Shown here: positions 41,101-50,318 of the stretch, in pieces
Layout: each line of letters begins with the position of its first letter
Numbering within the stretch: position 1 is the first letter of the stretch
Origin: a virus
Length of the DNA stretch: 50,839 nt
Virus record (IMG/VR): IMGVR_UViG_3300035698_009027
Location: 1-50,839 of that record
Reading direction: 5' to 3' (one strand)
Notes under the pieces: generated by a model
Database searches by the model: none
Seen by the model: only the letters and a program-made list of their open reading frames with translations
Told to the model about the DNA's origin: nothing
Position numbers and translations under genes: made by a program

Positions 41101-44100
41101 AAAGAATTTAACTCCTGAGAGTTTAAGTAAAATTAACAGTGCTATACATGAAGAGTTAGTTAGCAATGAAACTGCTGTAAGAAAGTATTCTGCATTCCAA
41201 AAGCAAATGGAAGCAAGAGCTAAAGAAAAAGCAGCAGCAGAGAAGGCAGCTGCTTCCTTTAAAAAAGGAGGAGATGATGTAACTAAACCTGATGCAGAAA
41301 CAATCAAAGCACAAGGACAAGAAACTGTTGCAGAAACAGCTACACCTTTGACAGAAGAAGTAGTGGCAAAAAGTGTAGAAACTCCTAAAGCCAAGACTAC
41401 TGCTGAACAACAAGAATATCATCAAGTTAATTCTGATAATATCTTTGGTGCATTAAATGCAGTAGCAGAAGCAACATCTGTTTTACCAGAAACAAATGTA
41501 ACTTCTGAAACAAGAAAAGATAAACTTGTTCAAAGCAAACAAGGAGCAATAGAACAAGCTAAACTAGAACAAGTTGTTACAGACTTAAAAGCAGAAAAAG
41601 TTGCTTTAAGAGATAAAGATGGAACAATTTCTGATGAAAACATGAAAAGGTTTAAGTCTATACAAAAACTTATTTCAAAAGCAACTAAAAAAGCTACTAG
41701 GGCAGATACTTCAAATGGTGTATTTCATGCAATTAAAACTAAAAGTCCTGTAGATGGAGATCCAGTTGTTTTAACACAATCAGATGCAATAAAAGCAGAA
41801 CAAGATATACAAGAAATAATAACTAATGGTCTTAAAAATAAAAAAGACAGCAATGATATTTTATCAGAAATAACATCAAAATATAGTTTTGACATTTCTA
41901 CTGTAAGTAGTATTCTTAATTATATTGAGGACCAAGATTCAAGTGTACCAGAAGTAGGTAACAACAAACAATCATTTGCAGCATGGAGAAAAGCTTCTTA
42001 TGACAATAAGAGAGTAGAGGAAGACACAGATGATACAGAAGACCTTGATGAAGATGGTTACATAGAAATGATGTTACCAGGAGGTACATACTTAAATGAT
42101 AAAACTACTGCAACCCTTAAAGCTTATTATGAAGATAAGATTAAATGGGAAGGAGTTTCTCCCACCTTTCAAGACTTTTGGCTTGAAGCAATTCAAGAAG
42201 GTTTTATTGCTAAGAATGATTTAAGCAAAGAACAAATTAAAATGCTTGGTTTAAATTGGCAACAAGCTGGTAATGGTAAGAGTAATTGGGAATCTATTTG
42301 GGACAAGAATTATGTTAAGCCTAATAGTTTTTTATCACAAGTCTTTGAAGAGAATGGTTCTTTAGTTAAAACAGAGGAAGAGGTTATTGCAGAAATAGAA
42401 GAAGCATCTGAAGCTGCTGTAATTAAAGCAGAGCCACAACAAGTAATAAACCCTACAACAGGAGCAGTAGTTCCAGTAACTTCTGTAGCAGGTAAAACTT
42501 CAGTAGTTACTGCTAAAGCTAATTTTAAAGCAATAGCTTATCAGAATGAAACATCAGATGTACAAACAGTAAATGGTAAAAAAGTAATACAAGTATCAAA
42601 ACAAGATACTAATCAAGGTGTACCAATGCTTGCTGAAAGTAAAACTATAAACATTGTGGCTACTTTAAATAGTAACCCAGGAGATATATGGTCAGTAGCA
42701 ATGGCAACAGAAGCTGAATGGGATATACCAGTAGAAGTTACAAATACTGCTAATTGGACAACAGAGTTTATGCCTTTTTCTACATGGGTAAAAAGAAATA
42801 TCAAAGGAAGAAGCATTGAAGACTTTCAAAATTCTCCAGAGTACATTAACAAAGTGCCTATGTTGTATAGAAACAACAAACAGCAAGTTGTTGGTGTAGT
42901 AGCTGACTCTGATTGGTACAGTCCTTTGACAATAAAAGATTCAAGTAAAAAGAATGGAGAATTTGTAGAGCTTAATAACCCTACTGCTGCACATGCTAAG
43001 TCTATAAAGGAAGGTAAAGACAACACTATAGCACTTAGACAAAAGATAGCTAGTGGAGAGGTTACAAACATGGAAGTTGAAACTAGAGATGGAAGTCCTT
43101 ATGCTAAAGTCCCTAGAAATCTGCCTGCAGTTTCACTAGAGAAAGCTTCTCCTACTTCTGAAATTGTATTCTTTAAGACAGGTAATTTCTATGGCTTAAA
43201 CAATGAAAAAATAAATGAAGACAAGACTAAGGCTATTACTAATCCAGGTCTTATTAAAAAGTTAAATCAACAGAATAATTCAGGAAACAATAGTGCTTAT
43301 TATATGAGTCCTGTTTATATCAAAGATGGTGTACAGTTTTATGAAGTGATAGCTGTTCTTAGAAAAAATGAGAACAATGAAAATAGTGCTTTTGATGCAG
43401 ACATACAAACTTCTAAGTATATCTTAGGTGCACAAAAAGTTTTAAAGTTTCCTGATGCAAACCAACAAGAGTTAGGTATTACTAAAACAGAAGCTTTAGC
43501 TCTTCAAGCATTAGTGAAAGCTCAAACAGGTTTAGATATTCAAGACTATGGTGTAGCTAAAGAACTAGTTCATGGATTAATTGCAATACAAGGTTTAAAC
43601 AGTGATGCTAAAGACAGTAAGTTTACTGTATCTTCTAAGAATGTACCAATAATGTACCAAGATAAAAATGGTAACCTTGATACAAAAGAAGTAAGTTTTA
43701 CAGATGCATTGTTCTTAGGACAAAGTACAGTAGTGCAAAACACTTATGTAAACAGTAATAATTCAAAAGGTATTACAATCTCTAAAAATTCAGAGGGATC
43801 TTTTGATGTAAATGTAGCTGAAACTTATGAAAAGTTTTTAAGGAAGAGATTGTTTACAGATGTTGTGAGTTATGATATAGGTACTGAAGGTAATCCAAAA
43901 TTTACCCATTCAGTTCAGCCTATCATTAAGCTAAAAACTACCACAGCAGTGTCTGTAACTGTTGCACCTCAAGTAAAGAATGAAGTAAAGCCTACAATAG
44001 CTGTAGCAAAAGAGACATTAACTGAAGAGCAAAATGAACAAGTCTTAGCTGCACAAAATGCTTTAAGACTGTTAAATGCTTTAAATGAAGGCTCTATTTC

Positions 44101-47100
44101 TGAAGACTACATAGGAGATTTAAAAAACATAAGTAATGTAAAGAAAGCATTAAACTTAGTTTCAACTTTCTTACCTAAACAACAAAGAGAGTTAGGTGGT
44201 TACATGTTTTCTTTAATAGCAAACAACAGTACAGAAGCAAACAACTTAAATAACACTGAGTTTAAACAGTTAATTGAAAGACTTTATAAAGATAACTTTA
44301 GAGCAAAGAAAGCTGAGATTACAGCACAGTACAATATCATAAAAAGTATTGCAGATAGTGGCAACAGTTCAGAAGCTATACAAGAGCTTTTAAAGAACTT
44401 AGTTGCTACTGTAGACAATTTAGATATGGTCATTAATAACTTTGACCAAATCTATTTAAAAAAGATAAGGGAAGCAGGTAAGAAGAAATTTATAGATACT
44501 AATGTTAAGTCTGCAAAAGACTTAGAAAAAGAACTAGACAAAGAAGCTTCACAAGCTGAACAAGGGTATGTAAAAGATTACAATCAATCTTCTAATGAAG
44601 TAGTACATAAAGATAAGATTAGCAAGAAGCTAAAGAAAATATTTTCTGAGGTGAGTACAGGTGAGACTGGTTTTATGGGTATAGATTTATACCAAAACTA
44701 TGACAAGGTGTACAACAAGATAGCTAGCTTTATGTCTAACCCTTTACCATTGTCTCCAAACTTTGATACAATGATAGCTAAACTGGAGACAATTCCAGAG
44801 TTTGCTTCTATTGTAGCAAGTTTAAAAGAGTCTGATGTTGATGTTCAAAATGGGTTTGTATCTAACATGTATAAGTATGCAGCTAATGCAAAGTTTATAG
44901 CCTTTACTACTAATGGACAAACTGGTTTAGAAGGAGAAGTTTGGTTTAGTAACAGAAACAATTTAAAGCAAAAGATAAGAGAAACTTGGGACAACAACTT
45001 TAAAAGGAGTGATGTTGTTACACAAGATTCACTTAACCAAGAAAAGTTACAAAAGTTAGCTGACCAATATGATAGTTGGAAAGGAGAAGGCTTTAACCAG
45101 GACCCAGAAGTACTTAAAGAATGGTTAAGAAGTTTTGGTCTTGATATTTCTGAAGGTACTTGGGATGAACTTGTTGAAGGTAATCTTATGATTAACAGAA
45201 CAGGTCTTAGTAATGAGAAGCTATCTTTTGAAGACTTGTTTTATGATGAAGGCAAAAGAAGAGACAGATTGTTTTCTAGTTTAGCAAACTATGCTAAGAC
45301 TTATGCTAAAACTAGTTCTGCAATAGACTTTACTAAAAATGATAAGTTAGTTCCTTTTGAAGATATGAATAATATCATGAAAGGGTTAATTGAAATTGAG
45401 TCTCATCACAATGCATCTCTTGCAAACATTACAAGAAGAGATGGTGGTAAGACTGTAAGTGAGATAGTTTTTCCTAGTCATTTCCTAGACACTTTTAATG
45501 CTCTATCTAATAGTGCTGGTACAGATAAAGCTGGCATCAAAGCACTACAAGAAACTGCTTATGCAGAGAACTCTTATTGGTTAGACTTATTAATGAATGA
45601 ACCTGCTATGGCTGATGTATTCAGTTATGGAGAAACAGGGTTGATGTCTATGAGAAACATGGACAAGCCAATGAATGATTACAGTAAAATAGAAAACTTA
45701 AGTTCTCTGGATTACATGTATCATCAAAGAGCAATGTTCCAATTCATGAGAACAGAACCTTTCCCAAGATATAAAGGTTTTAAAATGAGAGTAGCAACAA
45801 TGTCAATACCTACATCTTCTGATAAAGGTAGAATGATGTTACTTAAAGTTCCTGTATTTGACTTACTTGCAATGGAGAATACTCTTACTGCAAATGACAA
45901 TGGAACAGTAAACTTTAGTCAAGACTTAAATGACTTACTTTTTGAGCAGTTAGTGAAGCCTGAACTTAACAGAATAGTAGAACATAAACTACTTGAAACT
46001 GAGCCAGACATAAAGAACTACAACAAAGGTGCAGTAAGATTTAATGCAATGGCTGGGTTGAATACTCTTAAAAACTCTGAAGGAGTGTCTGCTGTAAAAT
46101 TCTTAGAGCAAGGTGGGTCAATAAAAGATTTCACATCTCAATATAAAGATGCTGCAGTTGCTCACATTAAAGAGTTAATGGAGAATGATGTAGTGCAAAA
46201 CTTAAGTGTTATTGGAGACACAAATCAAAACTCTGATAACTTTAACAAAAAAGAGTACATAAGTAGAAACACTGCTACTACAAATCAAAAGAAGAAATTA
46301 GCTGAATTTGACTATGTAATAAATAGTTACTTTAACAACACAAACATAATGCAAACTATGGCAGGAGACCCTGCTATATACTTCAACTCAAAAGGAAGTG
46401 ATTCTACTATAGATGACAAAGCTTTACAAGCACAGTACTCAAAAGAATTAGGAGTAAACATGGGTAAAAGACTTGCCTTAATGATTGCACCTGGTATTGT
46501 TACAGCTAACTCTGATACTCAAAAACACATTCAGCTGTTCTTGAAAGACCAAAGTGAAGTTGCTAGTATGGCAGAAAACATTGTAGAGTTTCATTATGGA
46601 AAGGATGCTTTAAAAGAAGAGTTCATGGGTAAAACCTATGACCAACACATTAAAGATTTAAGAGATAAGAAGTCTACTGATGTAGTTAAGGAACAATTAA
46701 ATTTAAAGTTTGCTAAAGTAGCTAAATTCTTTGATATTGAATCTACTGATGCACAAGAGTACACTACACTTAGAGAACATTTAAGATTGTTAGTAGGAGA
46801 AGGTAAAATTACTCAAGACAAGGCTGATGAAATTCATGACCATGTGTTTGTAAAAAAGTTACCTTTAGATAGAAATGATAAAGATGTTCAATTGGTTTTA
46901 CAACCTATGAAGCCTGTTTACACAGGGTCTGTTATCAAAGATGGTATCAATAGAATAATGTATATCAAATCTTCTTCTTTCCCATTAATTCCAGACCTAA
47001 TTACTGGAACAGGTTTAGAGCCACTAATGAATAAGATGAATGAGATTCAAGAACTTTCAGGAGGTAAAACTGTAAGAGCTTCATATCAATCTGCTAATAA

Positions 47101-47986
47101 AGTAGGTGCTATGGCAACTGAAATAGATCCTTTTAGTCAAAATGATTTAGATGGATTAACTACTAATTGGAACAGTACAGATTTACACCCTACTGATAGT
47201 ATGGTTCTTAATGGTATGGGTCTTAAAATACAACAAGACATACCATTTAAGTCTGCTGTAAAAGGAGATGATAAGGTATCTATGGGTACACAAATTTTCA
47301 AACTATTATTTGGAGATGGAGTTGCAGATATTAACACAGATGACTTTGATGGTGCTTCATTACAAGAAGAGTTCTTTGAAGCTTTTTCTGTAATGATAGA
47401 CATTAGCAAGCAAAACTTGTTAGACAAATTAGGGTTAGATGAAAACTACAAGCCTATTGATAAAGCTGAATCTTTTGAAAAACTTAGTGAGTTATTAAAA
47501 GAATCTGCAGAAGAAAGAGACTTCTCTGATAATGATTTAAAATTATTAGATGTAAATGAATCAACAAAAAGGGATGGCTCTAAGGTAAATCACTTTACCT
47601 TGCCACTATGGTTTTCTGGGAACAGTAACAAGTTTGAATCTATGCTTACTGCTATTGTAAACAATAAGATATTTAAACAAAAATTACCAGGAAACTCTTT
47701 TGTAGTAGGGTCTGAAGCAGGTCTTACAATAAGAACACAAGAAGATTTGTTCCAAGAAACAGAAGAAGTTGTAGAAGAAGTAGTAGTGCCACAAAAAGCA
47801 CAACCTGTTGCAACTGACTTGACTGCTGAACAAAAAGCAGAAGCTAAACCTGAGTTATCAATGTCTTTTGTAAGTAGGTCTGAACTTACTAACTCTGAAG
47901 ATATAGATAAAACTCTTGAAGATAACAATAGAATAAAAGATGAGTACACAGAACTTGAAGACTTAATGGGTTGTTTATGGCAGTAG
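38198..47986 (+). CDS. 3262-residue giant virion protein
   Basis: The longest gene in the window. Residues 1-380 are charged helices. A hydrophobic Gly/Ala-rich stretch (about 395-450, with SFSFLLGGIGG) could touch membranes, and the middle is low complexity with Lys/Glu/Ala helices (about 1000-1400). The last 500 residues hold the recurring giant-phage-protein motifs Q-P-M-K-P-V-Y-T-G (2902-2910), Y-I-K-S-S-S-F-P-L-I-P, S-A-N-K-V-G and S-M-G-T-Q-I-F-K-L-L-F-G (from 3028). Such giants are thought to be packaged and ejected; some relatives carry RNA polymerase activity, but no D-x-D-x-D catalytic triad is visible here. Confidence 0.75.
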   Translation: MNEEEFLLKYNLKYNEIGALTTLNDVYVSEFSNEEGSVKSHVSKADFDLNNKQQGEVIKSGYEFDETSDYGEYDQKKQSVAKAKLNTYLQDPSFTTLSELPENGSKDPNYQVAFDGIMKEKQKKGEDYFSSFEAMEQNISRTRQQDIEDNVVLSSLETDEERKSYIANQANLKKLEKEHGKDDKTLIKEAAEIEDLAIGPNGIPMMRPDEDANIIEKGMFSVMKGFSDAKSWALAGMTSAGEGIEDEKAKAEYLRLKDEEHVLIAPIATKKKMELQAKMDLLEKQAEDVGYWSRDYAMLNRQHQQMGKKIMELDNFVNKAQFDWSIFSSKTITDIASLGFTDVHEQLLIDLAISKKMENKEELSDLEKGYLETQHTLKDIDGLPLEQSFMHQVTGGTVQSFSFLLGGIGGRAAGKVISRGITTKLAKLSTPLVKTLAVSANVGTQTLLHSNTYNESLKQYVGDVEITEDAEGQPVFLARHDLYNSIKEENRLKLVGLDRAIFQNEGNAKVVAELEASKKSLTAYDNSVKMPMSGAKSLLYGGFETLKEVGSEQFGGAILGKLGSGAKGSIAWMGKKANIGPNKLSIGLEKARRKFSSLDSNALNDFNRMATAVPGKKLIGGQGEEMFEEVLVQVIPTVGSDWQDYKNQLSELTKADFYVKIAAQTFLMRSGMKGVSSAKQKYDTFTKLSSKDRATAKKAQEEMEVLFKTMGKKGGTQADFNKAFMQIGEGKFSITDYNNAIQGLQESGNFEEVSTQEEMKRDFAQKQIQAVQAQGKLKEFKKALNKAKYNKNLDAGTKGHMAFLSQEINEIEGDDATYVNSTQVINLKSKKKYTDRALAKLETSALNQDINESEALDEINKKLNTKDKTVKEIFKGDLKFSLGNIAGMSNNAQEYLALEQQRHSMTEASNELQKEIERVTDFKHQNVLMNEQDYSAYIARVNKKVFKGEITADQFQKYIADQPRSDFKKNLTPESLSKINSAIHEELVSNETAVRKYSAFQKQMEARAKEKAAAEKAAASFKKGGDDVTKPDAETIKAQGQETVAETATPLTEEVVAKSVETPKAKTTAEQQEYHQVNSDNIFGALNAVAEATSVLPETNVTSETRKDKLVQSKQGAIEQAKLEQVVTDLKAEKVALRDKDGTISDENMKRFKSIQKLISKATKKATRADTSNGVFHAIKTKSPVDGDPVVLTQSDAIKAEQDIQEIITNGLKNKKDSNDILSEITSKYSFDISTVSSILNYIEDQDSSVPEVGNNKQSFAAWRKASYDNKRVEEDTDDTEDLDEDGYIEMMLPGGTYLNDKTTATLKAYYEDKIKWEGVSPTFQDFWLEAIQEGFIAKNDLSKEQIKMLGLNWQQAGNGKSNWESIWDKNYVKPNSFLSQVFEENGSLVKTEEEVIAEIEEASEAAVIKAEPQQVINPTTGAVVPVTSVAGKTSVVTAKANFKAIAYQNETSDVQTVNGKKVIQVSKQDTNQGVPMLAESKTINIVATLNSNPGDIWSVAMATEAEWDIPVEVTNTANWTTEFMPFSTWVKRNIKGRSIEDFQNSPEYINKVPMLYRNNKQQVVGVVADSDWYSPLTIKDSSKKNGEFVELNNPTAAHAKSIKEGKDNTIALRQKIASGEVTNMEVETRDGSPYAKVPRNLPAVSLEKASPTSEIVFFKTGNFYGLNNEKINEDKTKAITNPGLIKKLNQQNNSGNNSAYYMSPVYIKDGVQFYEVIAVLRKNENNENSAFDADIQTSKYILGAQKVLKFPDANQQELGITKTEALALQALVKAQTGLDIQDYGVAKELVHGLIAIQGLNSDAKDSKFTVSSKNVPIMYQDKNGNLDTKEVSFTDALFLGQSTVVQNTYVNSNNSKGITISKNSEGSFDVNVAETYEKFLRKRLFTDVVSYDIGTEGNPKFTHSVQPIIKLKTTTAVSVTVAPQVKNEVKPTIAVAKETLTEEQNEQVLAAQNALRLLNALNEGSISEDYIGDLKNISNVKKALNLVSTFLPKQQRELGGYMFSLIANNSTEANNLNNTEFKQLIERLYKDNFRAKKAEITAQYNIIKSIADSGNSSEAIQELLKNLVATVDNLDMVINNFDQIYLKKIREAGKKKFIDTNVKSAKDLEKELDKEASQAEQGYVKDYNQSSNEVVHKDKISKKLKKIFSEVSTGETGFMGIDLYQNYDKVYNKIASFMSNPLPLSPNFDTMIAKLETIPEFASIVASLKESDVDVQNGFVSNMYKYAANAKFIAFTTNGQTGLEGEVWFSNRNNLKQKIRETWDNNFKRSDVVTQDSLNQEKLQKLADQYDSWKGEGFNQDPEVLKEWLRSFGLDISEGTWDELVEGNLMINRTGLSNEKLSFEDLFYDEGKRRDRLFSSLANYAKTYAKTSSAIDFTKNDKLVPFEDMNNIMKGLIEIESHHNASLANITRRDGGKTVSEIVFPSHFLDTFNALSNSAGTDKAGIKALQETAYAENSYWLDLLMNEPAMADVFSYGETGLMSMRNMDKPMNDYSKIENLSSLDYMYHQRAMFQFMRTEPFPRYKGFKMRVATMSIPTSSDKGRMMLLKVPVFDLLAMENTLTANDNGTVNFSQDLNDLLFEQLVKPELNRIVEHKLLETEPDIKNYNKGAVRFNAMAGLNTLKNSEGVSAVKFLEQGGSIKDFTSQYKDAAVAHIKELMENDVVQNLSVIGDTNQNSDNFNKKEYISRNTATTNQKKKLAEFDYVINSYFNNTNIMQTMAGDPAIYFNSKGSDSTIDDKALQAQYSKELGVNMGKRLALMIAPGIVTANSDTQKHIQLFLKDQSEVASMAENIVEFHYGKDALKEEFMGKTYDQHIKDLRDKKSTDVVKEQLNLKFAKVAKFFDIESTDAQEYTTLREHLRLLVGEGKITQDKADEIHDHVFVKKLPLDRNDKDVQLVLQPMKPVYTGSVIKDGINRIMYIKSSSFPLIPDLITGTGLEPLMNKMNEIQELSGGKTVRASYQSANKVGAMATEIDPFSQNDLDGLTTNWNSTDLHPTDSMVLNGMGLKIQQDIPFKSAVKGDDKVSMGTQIFKLLFGDGVADINTDDFDGASLQEEFFEAFSVMIDISKQNLLDKLGLDENYKPIDKAESFEKLSELLKESAEERDFSDNDLKLLDVNESTKRDGSKVNHFTLPLWFSGNSNKFESMLTAIVNNKIFKQKLPGNSFVVGSEAGLTIRTQEDLFQETEEVVEEVVVPQKAQPVATDLTAEQKAEAKPELSMSFVSRSELTNSEDIDKTLEDNNRIKDEYTELEDLMGCLWQ

Positions 47987-48351
47987 ATAAAAAGAACAAA
48001 GATTTTATAGAAGAATTTGCAATAAGTGAGAAGAGACACAGGGAACTTATTCTCACTATCAAAGGCATAGTTAATGAAATGCCTAAGACTGAAATAGACC
48101 TTTCTTCTTTAGAGACAGTAAAGGATTCTATTAACAAACTCATTAGTACTCAAAAGTTTGCAAACACTACTCCTGACAATAAAGTAGAACTATTGGACAG
48201 TATTAAGAATTTAAGTGCTAACTTTGTAGAAAGCATGGTTGAGTTAAGAGCTGCAGTTGAGCTATCTAACAGACCCAAAGAGTATGTTTTTCATGTTGAA
48301 AGAGACAATGAAGATAATAAGATTACTAAAGTAATAGCTAAAACTAAATAA
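47977..48351 (+). CDS. Coiled-coil protein after the giant gene (124 aa)
   Basis: ATG at 47977 overlaps the giant gene's end by ten bases; a TTG at 47971 would add two residues but ATG is preferred. The product is charged and helical (about 10-90) with Leu/Ile heptads, ending with a strand motif F-H-V-E-R-D-N-E-D-N-K-I-T-K-V-I-A-K. This ending resembles a short conserved C-terminal module of phage virion proteins (F-x-V-x-R-D-x-x-G-x-I-x-x-V). It may be an assembly or tail-attachment factor for the fibre genes that follow. Confidence 0.65.
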   Translation: MAVDKKNKDFIEEFAISEKRHRELILTIKGIVNEMPKTEIDLSSLETVKDSINKLISTQKFANTTPDNKVELLDSIKNLSANFVESMVELRAAVELSNRPKEYVFHVERDNEDNKITKVIAKTK

Positions 48352-48518
48352 TGAAAGCATTTGCAATTGTACAAGATACACAGAACACTGGAGACCAGGA
48401 CTTATCTGCATATCAAACAATTGAAAATGCAGATTATAAACTATCACTAAAATCAGATACAGACCATGAACATGAAATAGGTAACATGAAATTGTTATTT
48501 GAAAACTCTTTATTATAA
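48351..48518 (+). CDS. 55-aa small protein
   Basis: The ATG overlaps the preceding TAA by one base (TAATG) and the frame runs 55 residues to TAA at 48516-48518. The product, beginning MKAFAIVQDTQNTGDQDL, is polar with an acidic His-containing segment (DTDHEHEIG). Tight coupling to the upstream gene makes it likely to be translated. No family recognised. Confidence 0.55.
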   Translation: MKAFAIVQDTQNTGDQDLSAYQTIENADYKLSLKSDTDHEHEIGNMKLLFENSLL

Positions 48519-48561
48519 ACACAATTACTATTAATATATACAACCATTAACAACAAACACA

Positions 48562-49209
48562 ATGAGCTTAATCCAAAGAATTTCAGACTTAACCATCAGG
48601 GTTGGTACTGAATTTAAAACAGTAAAAACGTTAATAGCAGGAACTGCATCTGGTAGTTTAACAGCATTAACAACAACAGTAAAGACAAGTATTCTTGCAG
48701 CAATCAACTCACTTAAAACTGAAGTAGATGGCAAGCAAGCAAATTTAGGTTACACACCTGAAGATGAAAACAACAAAGGTCAAGCAAATGGATATGCTCC
48801 ATTAGATGCTAATGCCAAAGTACCTGCTGCACATTTACCTGCTTATGTAGATGATGTATTAGAATCAGCTGATTTTGCTAGTTTACCAGCTTCTGGTGAA
48901 ACAAGTATTATCTATGTAACATTAGATGATAACATCACTTACAGATGGACAGGTTCAGGGTATGTAGAGATTTCTAAATCTTTAGCTTTAGGAGAAACTT
49001 CTTCTTCTGCATATAGAGGAGATAGAGGTAAGATTGCTTATGACCATTCACAGATTACAGATGCTAACCCACACCAAACTACATTTGAGCAATTATTAGC
49101 AAAACCTACAACAATTGCTGGGTTTGGAATTACAGATGCATTTACTAAAGATGAAATTGGAGATGTAACCACAAACTATGTGTCTGCATTTGAATCAGCT
49201 TTGCTATAA
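48562..49209 (+). CDS. Tail-fibre protein with collar-type modules (215 aa)
   Basis: A short N-terminal helical adaptor (MSLIQRISDLTIRVGTEFKTV) is followed by G-Q-A-N-G-Y-A-P-L-D-A-N-A-K-V-P and F-A-S-L-P-A-S-G-E-T-S-I-I-Y-V-T-L-D, then Y-R-W-T-G-S-G-Y-V-E-I, S-L-A-L-G-E-T-S-S-S-A-Y-R-G-D-R-G and H-S-Q-I-T-D modules typical of phage fibre shafts. The final residues are a short tip. It carries the only ACG threonine codon I found. The adaptor is shared with the next gene. Start chosen at the ATG after an AT-rich leader. Confidence 0.87.
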   Translation: MSLIQRISDLTIRVGTEFKTVKTLIAGTASGSLTALTTTVKTSILAAINSLKTEVDGKQANLGYTPEDENNKGQANGYAPLDANAKVPAAHLPAYVDDVLESADFASLPASGETSIIYVTLDDNITYRWTGSGYVEISKSLALGETSSSAYRGDRGKIAYDHSQITDANPHQTTFEQLLAKPTTIAGFGITDAFTKDEIGDVTTNYVSAFESALL

Positions 49210-49212
49210 TAC

Positions 49213-49488
49213 ATGAGTCTAGTATCTAAAATATATGACTTAGCTGCAAGAATTGCACTAGAAATTAAATCACTTAGGGAGTCAAGGTTGAAAAATACCT
49301 CTGACACCCTAGATGGTGATTTAGATATTACAGGTTATGTTAAAGCAAATGGAACTGTTGAGGGATCTAATTTATCAGGTAACAACACAGGAGACCAAGA
49401 CACTATATACCCAATGGTACATAGTGCAAATATGATGATGAAGCAACAAACTGAATTTATTAAATCTATAAACAACAATTGGATATGA
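49213..49488 (+). CDS. Short fibre-like protein (91 aa)
   Basis: Its first about 22 residues (MSLVSKIYDLAARIALEIKSL) repeat the adaptor helix of the preceding fibre protein. L-D-G-D-L-D-I-T-G-Y-V-K-A-N-G-T-V-E-G then L-S-G-N-N-T-G-D-Q-D follow, the latter a classic tail-fibre motif. The protein ends soon after it, at N-N-W-I. Its TGA overlaps the next ATG (ATGA at 49485-49488). It is either a deliberate short subunit or a fibre split into coupled parts. Confidence 0.75.
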   Translation: MSLVSKIYDLAARIALEIKSLRESRLKNTSDTLDGDLDITGYVKANGTVEGSNLSGNNTGDQDTIYPMVHSANMMMKQQTEFIKSINNNWI

Positions 49489-49691
49489 CATCAGAAGAAA
49501 TAGCTATTATGGCTTTGCAACAAACTAATTCTGAATTAGTAGCTGCTGTTAATACAACCAAAGCAAATATAGAATCATCAATAAATGATGCAGTTGTCTT
49601 AGCTGGAGATACAGTAGTAGCAGGGTTAATATCAGTTACTAGTAATTCCATAGCTTCTAAGACTATGTTTCTTAGATACTTAAATAAATAA
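49485..49691 (+). CDS. Small helical protein in the fibre locus (68 aa)
   Basis: The frame begins at ATG 49485 (a TTG at 49479 would add two residues) and overlaps the previous stop as ATGA. It is almost entirely helical and rich in Ala, Ser and Thr, with no domain signature. It resembles a coiled segment of a fibre shaft. Together with its neighbours it suggests that the fibre is built from several small coupled subunits. Confidence 0.6.
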   Translation: MTSEEIAIMALQQTNSELVAAVNTTKANIESSINDAVVLAGDTVVAGLISVTSNSIASKTMFLRYLNK

Positions 49692-49694
49692 ATT

Positions 49695-50306
49695 ATGCCA
49701 ACAAATCAAGACATAGTAGACAACATAGTTGTTTTAGATGACTCAGTTCAAGAACTATTAATAGAAGCAGGAGTGACTAAAGATGCTGCTGATGCTTTAA
49801 TAGCTGCTTTTCAAGCAACAAAAGACAGAGTAGATAATGAACTAAGTGAAGTAGATAATACTACAGATGCTAATAAGCCTTTGAGTTTGTCTATCATAGA
49901 AGCACTACTACTTAAAGTAAATATAAATACTGTAAGTACTGTAAATGGGGTTTCCTTATTAACAGGTGTACCTTTAGTTATAGAAAGGGGTGCAGTATCA
50001 AGAAGAACATTATCTTATGAATTAAGAGGGACATTAAGAAGTCCTGCAGCACCATTACCAGTTGCTGATGATTCAGTAGTAATAGAATCTATAGGAGAAT
50101 TTATCTATGTAGAAAGCACAGGAGAACCTGATGAAGATGAAACATGTTTTACATCAGTACACCCAGATACAGGAGTAGCTATAGGACAATGGTTATTAGA
50201 AATACCACATCCAGACTACTTAAATGCAGCAGACTTATTTAAAGATGCTATCTTAGATGAATGGATGGAAGATGAAGAAATTAGAATAGCAGGTTACAAC
50301 AACTAA
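49695..50306 (+). CDS. Fibre-associated protein (203 aa)
   Basis: The N-terminal helix is acidic, followed by V-D-N-T-T-D-A-N-K-P-L-S and V-S-T-V-N-G-V-S-L-L-T-G-V-P-L-V-I, sequences common at fibre shaft junctions. The C-terminal half is an acidic beta domain (S-I-G-E-F-I-Y-V-E-S-T-G-E-P-D-E-D-E) followed by H-P-D-T-G-V-A-I-G-Q-W-L-L-E-I-P, probably a tip or receptor-contact domain. Starts 3 bases after the previous stop. Confidence 0.78.
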   Translation: MPTNQDIVDNIVVLDDSVQELLIEAGVTKDAADALIAAFQATKDRVDNELSEVDNTTDANKPLSLSIIEALLLKVNINTVSTVNGVSLLTGVPLVIERGAVSRRTLSYELRGTLRSPAAPLPVADDSVVIESIGEFIYVESTGEPDEDETCFTSVHPDTGVAIGQWLLEIPHPDYLNAADLFKDAILDEWMEDEEIRIAGYNN

Positions 50307-50318
50307 AAAACAATTCAA

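Noticed and set aside
38198-47986. Virion RNA polymerase assignment for the giant protein
   Set aside because: No D-x-D-x-D or D-F-D-G-D type motif was found; only the giant-protein C-terminal motifs are present, which do not prove polymerase activity.
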